This document shows positions 56,045-64,000 of a stretch of 64,000 bases of DNA, piece after piece. Source of the DNA: Eunapius fragilis. Taxonomy: Eukaryota > Porifera > Demospongiae > Spongillida > Spongillidae. A program made the translations under genes and the position numbers. Below the pieces are notes generated by a model. It was not told where the DNA came from and ran no database searches. It saw only the letters and a list, made by a program, of their open reading frames with translations. Positions within the stretch are counted from its first letter, which is position 1. The number at the start of each line of letters is the position of its first letter. The DNA is taken from positions 6,162,590 to 6,226,589 of the forward strand of contig OY811983.1 of NCBI GenBank assembly GCA_963681505.1. The letters are read 5' to 3'.

Positions 56045-59000
56045 TCATCGTCTGTCAATATGGTGTCCCCAGACCATCACTTGGAACTTATTGTCCACCT
56101 CTTCCTCTATTGCATCTCCTTCCAGCATAATTTTGACGTCTGTGTGCCTGTTGTAACCCTTCCCTGCTGACACCACCAATGACGTATACAATAGTGGGTT
56201 GCTTGCTGCGTCTTGCTGCAGCGATAGAGGTATGTACATTAGGCTGTCTATCTTCTCTTTGTGACTGTGAATGGAGACGCATGTCTGGTTCAGCAGGGCA
56301 TTGCCTGCCTCATTTCGCCTCGCATTGGAACTCATTAATCCTCTTATTAAAACAGCAATTATCTTGCCATTTGAGGTGCCAATGTAGATGTTCTGGTAGT
56401 CTGCTGTGATGGCTGTAATGTAGACAGCTAGAGGTGTCCCAGTGGACTCCGCTGAAGGGGTCAAAAATCAGTATCAATCACTGCGAGCTGGCCTTGGATA
56501 CACAAACTATAACATGGTATAACTAAAGGCGATCATACACTAGGCAACATGTTGTCTAGTGTATGATGATAGGGTGTTGCGTACAACACGCAACACTGTT
56601 GCCTAAAAGTAGAGAGGTGGTCTACTTGGAGGCATCGTGTTGGCTGCCACATCAGAAAAGCTCGATGCTATAAAATATATTCATGACCAATTTGCAAACG
56701 GCATCTAGTCAGTAGATGCCACACAACAGCTGATTGAGTTATGCAAACAGCAATCGTGCCTGTACGTTGAAATATCAAGGATTCTAAGTTCCTGTATTAA
56801 CTGATGGTAGCTCCAAGTGCTGGCCTTCGACTGTCCACTCTTTCACCCTTACCATCTTATTTCTTCGTTTGTGCTTACTCTTTGGCAATGCAGCTACAAT
56901 AACAGCTCCACAAGCAGCCGCAGCAGCATTTCCATATTTCATTATAAACTGAATAATTCAACATGTATGATCGGCTTAATCTTTAATCTATTTCCATCCT
57001 TAATTTATAGGATGGAAATCCTGAATTGAGGATCACTTTATGCCGCTTGTATTAACTTCAATTTGCATCATATTGGATAGTTTTGGGGATATTAAGTTTT
57101 CTATAAGCTTTCATCTAAACAGCGCTATCTAATTACTTGTTATTTCCTTCTATATTATTCCCGACTTTGATTGTAAGCCACATTATTACGAACGAACGTT
57201 GAAACAAAGCCTAAACAGTGAAAGTGTTCATTAATTCAGGGTTTCCATCCTAAATTAAGGATGGAAATAGATTAAAGATTAAGTCATAACAGTATATACC
57301 AAGTTATGCCTCCTTACCAGTGGTATAACCACAGGCAGTAAGATAGGGCTCACCTGAAAAACCCTACATTATTCACCCCCCCCCCCCCCCCCCCCCCCCT
57401 TCCTTCAGGTTTTTCCATTCTTCTGGTCTTACTTAGCGCATGGAATAGTGACGAAACTGTAAGTTTTTTAAGGTGTGCAGCAGTCACTGCGTCATAGAGG
57501 TTGACTGAAGAACTGTTGACCAACACAGCGGCGTAACTGCTGACCGAAACAATGGAATCTGGTGTGCTGCTGGATTCTTCTAGGAAGATAGAACCCTGTG
57601 TGGCAAGAAAATGACCCATAAACAGATGTGCCGCGCCTCTCTACTACGTGGCACTGCACTGTGATGTTTTCTATCTGCATTGGCGACCCACACTTGTGTG
57701 ACTAGTTGCCACAGAGTTCTGCCCACCTCGCTTATCAGCTCCTCTCTGTCCAGTAGGTAGATCCATTTCCCGCATATAACCCAGAGCCTTGTTCCGACTT
57801 CAGTCATGCACCTGACGTCCTGCTCGCCCGTGGGGTCCAACTGTACAAGGCTAACCTGCTTGCTAGGGCTGTATATGTTCCACACAGGTGAGGCTTGGGG
57901 AAGGAGGGAGGAGGGAAATGAGTTGTGTGGGTCATTGTGCGACAGCAGCAACCAGCAAATAAATTTAATCACAAGTGACAATCTCCTTTGAGTTCAGCAA
58001 CACTCTATAGTTAGGGACAGAATCCCTGATTGCACTCACCGTTTGATCGCGTGTAGACGGTGATGATCGAGTCTGCATGACCAATTAACACCTTGCCAGC
58101 TACGTACCTGTTACAGAAGGGAGATGTTCCCCATCATTCGGGAGGTAAGGAACTTAACGTGTTACACGCTCACTCAATACAAAAGGCCTTGTAACATAGC
58201 TGCACAGTGTTGATGAGTGTGTGACTTGGGTCGGTGGTTGGGTAGATGCACAACCTGTGTGATGAGGGCAGTGGAGCATTGATAGCATATTGTTGGATGG
58301 TGTGGCACTTGAGGGTACAGGAATTTGTTGCTCCAAGTACAATAAATGCATTAACATGTGTTGTGTATAATATTGGGTTCTGGGATCATACATCAGCCCC
58401 CAATAATCCGCAAGGTACTAGGCTGAAAAATGGCTTAGTAGTAATAGTAGGGCATAATATGGGGATCGTGGTAGCGAAAAAGGACCTAGCGCATATTATA
58501 AAAAATTTCCAGGAAGGAGCATCAAAGATGACGCTTGCAATTAAAAATATATGCGTAATTAAAAATTCAGGCCACTAACTCCATGATCAACTAATTTCCA
58601 GTGCGTAAGAAAGAAGTTGTAGAGGGTATTAATGTCACTTAGAATATGAGGCGAAAACTTGAAAAAATATGCGCTCAGTCCCTTTTTGCTGCCACAATCC
58701 CATACTCTAATCAAAATTAATAAGACTGGTGTACATATAATCTAAAAAGTGTTTTTACACCATTTTGTGAAGGTATACTGGTGGGTTGGTGGTTAGGAGG
58801 AAAGCCTTACCTTTTGTCATCTGTAACTACCCACATGGTGGAGTCATGCCTTCGTGCACGTGCTCTGGTGTGATGGGAGGAGTATTCACCCGAGGACGTA
58901 GCATCTAGCTCTGGAGCATGGTGGTGTGGCTCCTCCATGCTAATGGGCTCTGAGAGTGATTAGTAATAATAATAGGTACGATCTTCACATCTGGGCTGCT

Positions 59001-62000
59001 CTAACAAGGTGTTTAGGAAGTGTAAGGCATTCGAGGAGTGCCCCACGTTTCCTGCCTTCACAAGCCTGTACATTATTTATCTATATACTTTTTGCCTCCA
59101 CATCCCTGCCAACGTGCCAGCACTGCCTCACCTCCCCCCCACCCACCCACCCCACCTGCATGTGTACACAATACGCACATCATCTAACTTCTCACCATCT
59201 CCCTGTTCCACACTGCCAGGGATGTACTTCATGCACTGGACATTCTTTGCTTGCTGGACAACAAACCTCTGCCGAATCCTATTTGTAGTTGCCTGCATAG
59301 TACAATACAATGGCAAAGGTTCAAAGGACCGAGACCTCACCTTCTTGAGAACATCCACAATCTCGATACAGGCTGATCCACCTTCCCTAGTGGCTACCCA
59401 CACCTCCACACACCACTGGGATCCTGCTGCTCCTACAGTTCCCAAAGTCTTTGAAAACGTGGGGCGACTTCTAGTTACTCGTGTAGGGGCAGACGTGCCC
59501 TGATATGTTTTCCCTATTACAAGTTTGTCAACCTGAAAGAAAAGGCATACACCACCTCATGAAATCATCATAGCATGCTGCATTGCTACCACACATGTGT
59601 TTCGATGCTATCAGTAAAGGTCCCACTATACTCTATGTCTCGACCATATACATGTATATGCACTCAAGTAATGACAAAACCCCTCTTTATGGCTACACAC
59701 ACACACACCCTCCTCAAAGTGTCAAGACCTTGCATGCACTAGCCAGTTAGTGCTGCTTGTCACTTTTAGGACAAAACCAGCCCAACTGTCAATATCACCA
59801 CTTGTTCACACACACACACACACACACATTGAGCAATACAATTGTGGGGTTCCATGAAAACTAACATGGACTGTCTCTATCCCTTTGAGGTGGATCTGCT
59901 CAATCCATGTTGGTATTTGATCCAGTCGCACGGAACTCCCTTGTGCAATCCTCCAATCATTATTCGCCGTGAGATTCACTGTTTCTTGTTCCACTGCTGC
60001 TTCAGCAAGGGTGGACATTTGGATGGGTCGACGGATGGTGAGCATTTCCTGTCCACTGTCGAACATGAAATAAGAGAATAGAAAAGGCTCATCTGACTTC
60101 TCTGCTGTGATCATTATTGCTAGGTTACCACCTCTCTGCCTCTTATTATACCTTCCTCATCTTTTGCACCCCTCATCCTTACCCTTGTGTAGTAGGTGGT
60201 GTAGGTGTGGCAGAAACAGGAGAGTTTTTTCTTCTTCTGTTTCCAATTCTTCTCATCCTATCACCTACCCTGTTTTTGATTTTAAAGTCATCTGAAAATT
60301 CGTAATCTGAATTATGTCTTTACCTTCCGAATATAGACTTCTTTTTTTTCTGAGGTCTATAAGAAATAATGACACAAAATCAGTGACATGCATGTCCAAT
60401 GGAAGCCTGTACAATGGTACTTACACAGCTTTCTCCTCTCTGGCTAGCTCAAGTTCCATCTTGGTGTTCTCAAGTTTCTTGAGCACATCAAACAATTCTT
60501 TCTTTGTGATGCAATGGTCACTATACGTCTATTTTAAATGAAACGAAAAGTTTAAAGTTAGTATCTGTAAAATGTCTTGAGATATAAGCACAAAACACTG
60601 CCAGTCATCAGAACTGATTTTTGTCACCTGATCAAAGTAGTTGGCAAGGACCTCATCCCTCTCATTCCTCACACTTGTAAAGAGCAAAAAAAAGAAGAAA
60701 AAAAAAGATGATACACTTTGCTCTGGTGGGGCATTACTTACTCATGAAGGTCCTTGCGGAGAGCAGCCTCTGCTTCCTTCAGCTGAGCAGTCTCGAGCAA
60801 GAGCTGTGCCACTTGGCTATATGGTTAAAGGATGTTAAGAAAATAACGAGGTGTGTCTCTTCTGAGCCATACTACCTTTCAAGGGCTTCCTTTTCTCCTC
60901 GCATGACCTGCTTCTCACACAGCAAGCGTGCCGTTTCTTCCTTCCATGCCTCCTTCTCCTGCCTCAGCATCTCAGCCTCTGCCCTCTCCATGGCAATCAT
61001 CTCTGGAGCAACTAGCTCATCCAGATCGCTAAGGTAGCAATGGTTGTCTGAATAATAGCAAAGAGCAGCACTGTTTGTATACCTGCCCACTGATTGTGAC
61101 TCTAAGTACGTCTGGTCCTCTTCCTGTTTTTCCTCTTCCACTTCCTGCTCTCCTTCCTCTTTCACTTCCTGTCCTTCCACTTCCACTTCCTGTCCTTCCA
61201 CTTCCACTTCCTGTCCTTCCACTTCCTCCTCTTTCACTCCCTGCTCTTCCACTTCCTGCTCATCAGTTTGTATCAGATCAGTTAGAACACTTCCTTGCTC
61301 ATGTGAAGGTTCGGCCATCCTATTCTGCCCTTGCTCTTCATCTCTGCCTAATCGTTGGGTGAGCTCAGTTTGTAGTTCCTGATCGTGCAACCATGTAGTG
61401 ATGTTTTGGGCTGGTTCCTGCTTTTCCAACTCTTCAATCACAGGTTGGGCTGGTTCCTGCCCTTCAATCACAAGTTGGGCTGGTTCCTGCTTTTCCAACT
61501 CTTCAATAACAGGTTGGGCTGGTTCCTGCTTTTCCAACTCTTCAATCACAGGTTGGGCTGGTTCCTGCCCTTCAATCACAAGTTGGGCTGGTTCCTGCTT
61601 TTCCAACTCTTCAATCACAGGTTGGGCTGGTTCCTGCCCTTCAATCACAAGTTGGGCTGGTTCCTGCTTTTCCAACTCTTCGATAACAGGTTGGGCTGGT
61701 TCCTGCTTTTCCAACTCTTCAATCTCAGGTTTGGCTGATTCCTGCTTTTCCAACTCTTCAATCTCAGATTGGGCTGGTTCCTGCTTTTCCAACTCTTCAA
61801 TCACAGGTTGGGCTGATTCCTGCTTTTCCAGTTCTTCAGGTTGGCCTAATCCAAGTTTATCTAATTCTTCATCCACTGGTTTGGCTGATTCCATTCCATT
61901 ACTATTCAACTGTAGGATTTAAGCAGCCAATGCAGTAAAGGCTAATGGCCATATAGATGTACTGCTTACCTCATCCATGAGTGCAATACATGGATCAAGT

Positions 62001-64000
62001 AGAGCCATTGCCTCATCCCCACCAATGAGCTCATCTTGCAACGATGGCCCTGCCGAAGCAATAGCCGGGGGGTTGGGAGACGTGGGTGTGGCAGCTCTCT
62101 CTGTATTCTCTGAGCTGCTCCTAGTAATGCTGGGAGTAGTCGCTATCACTATTGATGGCAGACGACTGCTGGAGTGCTCATCTTTGGGTGAGAAAATGAT
62201 AGGTTCACCATTTGCAATGGGGGAGCCACTTCTTTCCAATAATGACTGCAATTGAGAGCAAAGTTATCAGGCAAGCCTTTTTAAAATTTTATACGGGCTC
62301 AACTGCCAATGCCAAATCGGATAGTTACAAATGCAGTCTTTTGGGTACATACGTTTACCTCTTCTGTTTGGTTAGCCTTTGGAGTTGCCTTCTGTTTAGC
62401 TGCATGGCGCTTGAAATTAAACAGAAATAATTACGAAGGTGCAGTAATAGCAAGGTGAGAAACTATGTCATGCATCAATAGCTAAGGGCATGTGGGCAAC
62501 CGGCAATTGTCACTGCATGAGGGAACTTGTCAGCATGCACTTACCATCTCCGTTTTCAGCGAGAAACCTCGAGTATACCTTGGGCTATTTTGAAATCCCT
62601 GGAAGCTTCCACTTTCTTCAAGGCCTCGCTGCTTTTGCAGTGTATTAGGGATATTATGGTGTTTGGAATTATAATAGGTGTGGGTTGTAGGTAGTGTGGA
62701 GGGAATAGAAGGAAAGAAATTATTGTGGAGGGGAGGCACGAAGGAATGTAGAGGGTGTGGAGACAACATGATGATGTCAAGAGCTGAGTTACCTTTTCAT
62801 TTGTATTGCTTGAAAACCTGGCTGCTAGGTGGGGCAACTCTGTGACATAATTTTTCTGTGAGTTATAGTAGTGTCACTAACCAGATCGTGAAGGCTTCTC
62901 TGGGGCCACTTCATATGACATGCTATCTTCTAGGCCCCCTCCTCCTTCAGGATGGCAGAGATACATACTGTATTTATCACACAAGCAGATGTAGTGCCAC
63001 AGAGCACGTACACCACATGGCATGAAGCATACACAAATGCACACCTTCACTGTGCATAGAATGATGCTAGCATGAAACAAAACACCTGCTATATCCATAG
63101 CATGTACCACACTGCAAAACATTATTACATCTGCATTTCTACCTGTGATATGAATACTAATAGATGCTTATAATCCTATTGCCTTAACTTGAGTGGACCA
63201 AGTGTATGGGACAGATGCACCTGTATATTGTAAGGGTGCCTTACTTTGGCCAACAGTTGCTGAAGGGGTAATCTGGGACCTGTTTGGTTGCAGTGAAGAA
63301 TTGCTCTCAATACGTGGCATTGTCCCCCTGAATGTTCCCTTTCTCTTCACAGAGGCATGCCTGTTTGACAATGTTCCAGTGGTATATTGTATAGAAAAAT
63401 TGAGCACTGGCTGAAAACACACCTCTTGAGCTCGTATTCTCTTTTGTACTGTTCTCGGAGCTATGGGGAAAAAATTGAAAAATGAATTGGAGCACACCAT
63501 GCACAATTAGCAAAAGTAATGCACTCAAAACCAGACATCTCCCTAAATATGTTTATTGGCTTACCATCGTTCTTGTCTTGTCATCTTGCTCAGCTTTTAC
63601 CAATAGCCGTTGGATCTCTGACTGCAATTCTTTGTCTGTAGCAGAGTTGTAGATTTTTCAAATGCAAATTACAATTCCATTATACAATGTGTGGATGGGG
63701 GAGAGTAGATCTACACGTATGTACTTGCTATTTTCCTTGCAACATACTCCTTTTGTTCAGTTGCTGCGTTTTTGTCTCCAGTTGAGTTTTCTCACTCTCC
63801 AGCCTTCTCCTTTCAGTTTCATGCTTGGTTCTCTCTTCGTCATATCTGCACTCAAGTTCAAGCTTCCTCTGTTATTAGTATGTCATGATATCATGGAATA
63901 AGTTATTTCCACTAATCATCAGCGTGTGCTCCACCATACCAGTCCTCTTACCGTATGCAATAACTTCCACTTCTCTTTTTCTTTGTTCCACATTTCTTCA
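56045..64000 (-). CDS. Paralogue C: coiled-coil/beta-propeller scaffold, JIP3/4-like (5' exon off window)
   Basis: Exons run from an incomplete exon 2 at 63952->64000 through 63748-63868, 63565-63635, 63423-63460, 63245-63360, 62882-62929, 62793-62839, 62545-62628, 62359-62409, 61970-62245, 61083-61909, 60876-61028, 60742-60816, 60628-60673, 60425-60528, 60324-60356, then about 60190-60290, 59865-60055, 59342-59525, 59190-59310, 58815-58945, 58040-58105, 57710-57890, 57435-57600 and 56045-56455. The exon at 60425 (ITKKELFDVLKKLENTKMEL) followed by PQKKKKSIFG resembles the RH2 domain and following VQEKKKSTIW of JIP3/4. Propeller strings include EQDVRCMTEVGTRLWVICG, QNIYIGTSNGKIIAVLI and SLVVSAGKGYNRH...VMVWGHH. 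It is longer than B because of the large 61083-61909 repeat exon and the Ser/Pro-rich exon at 61970. Introns carry several MITEs. Confidence 0.82.
56527..56616. mobile_element. MITE remnant, GGCGATCATACACTAGGCAA
   Basis: It is related to the element at 1381-1526: same terminal string, then ATGTTGTCTAGTGTATGAT forming an internal hairpin, and GCAACACTGTTGCC at the far side. It lies in an intron of paralogue C. Confidence 0.6.
56973..57284. mobile_element. MITE, 312 bp, in a paralogue C intron
   Basis: The inverted repeats are CTTAATCTTTAATCTATTTC + CATCCTTAATTTA.AGGATGGAAA on the left and the complement at 57240-57284 on the right, about 45 bp each. The interior is AT-rich and non-coding. Confidence 0.85.
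57376..57399. repeat. Poly-C run, 24 bases
   Basis: The homopolymer is in an intron of paralogue C, about 60 bp downstream (transcript sense) of the exon ending near 57435. Confidence 0.9.
58470..58690. repeat. GGACCTA-family repeat copy
   Basis: Read on the minus strand it has TTCTTACGCACTGGAAATTA, GATCATGGAGTTAGTGGCC, TTTTTAATTACGC and GCTAGGTCCTTTTT, collinear with 6969-7168. It lies in an intron of paralogue C. Confidence 0.6.
61425..61860 (-). repeat. In-frame 39/30-bp coding repeat (EELEKQEPAQPVI)
   Basis: About twelve units encode EELEKQEPAQPVI (39 bp) alternating with the shorter EGQEPAQLVI (30 bp) in one large exon of paralogue C. A second tract at about 61120-61260 encodes VEGQEVE-type repeats. 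The DNA units are highly similar. Paralogue B has no such exon. Confidence 0.9.

Noticed and set aside
1-64000. tRNA or rRNA genes
   Set aside because: No convincing A-box/B-box pair, cloverleaf or rRNA core was found by eye; a covariance-model scan would be needed to exclude small RNAs.

Overview
The window looks like nuclear DNA of an early-branching marine animal, most likely a sponge (demosponge-like). The evidence is spliced genes with GT-AG introns, two short-chain collagens whose C-terminal domain resembles the 'short-chain collagen C4' family first described in sponges, and a dense mix of terminal-inverted-repeat elements, LINEs, microsatellites and very long poly-G/poly-C runs. No database search was possible, so the species is an inference. 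Exon boundaries were read by hand from splice sites and paralogue comparison.

Layout. (1) Three tandem paralogues (A, B, C) of one coiled-coil/beta-propeller gene lie on the minus strand: A at 181-5263 (its 3' part is off the left edge), B at 23171-30696 (complete), C at 56045 to the right edge (5' exon missing). They share exon lengths in the coiled-coil half (126, 121, 71, 75, 104 bp). They resemble JIP3/JIP4 (MAPK8IP3/SPAG9) scaffolds: an RH2-like helix followed by a Lys-rich segment, and C-terminal propeller blades. (2) A small Pro-rich two-membrane-segment gene of CD225/dispanin type is at 8723-9601 (-). (3) A head-to-head pair of short-chain collagen genes, 14802-16520 (-) and 20845-22669 (+), has six exons each with near-mirror structure; a repeat-rich 4.3-kb divergent region lies between them. 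(4) A serine carboxypeptidase (S10, cathepsin A-like) gene of 12 exons runs from 46682 to 55692 (+), with the catalytic triad S161/D345/H402. Its last intron holds a complete-looking 5.0-kb DNA transposon with TTAA target duplications and a 1371-residue antisense ORF.

Accessory DNA. From about 30.7 to 46.6 kb there is no recognisable intact host gene. This stretch holds an assembly gap, a TTAA-flanked piggyBac-like miniature element that carries a copied exon-intron piece of gene B, a 1-kb foldback element with a Harbinger-like element nested in one arm, two R2/NeSL-type LINE fragments, and a decayed basic-repeat ORF with a MITE inside it. A decayed RecQ-like helicase lies near 12 kb. Many MITEs sit in introns of A and C.

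How the genes relate. The three scaffold paralogues presumably arose by tandem duplication; the collagen and carboxypeptidase genes sit between them. Gene C and the carboxypeptidase converge, with their polyadenylation signals overlapping inside about 350 bp. The strongest new observations are the gene-fragment capture at 32.5-32.9 kb, the TTAA transposon with its unusual multi-domain ORF, and the mirror-image collagen pair.
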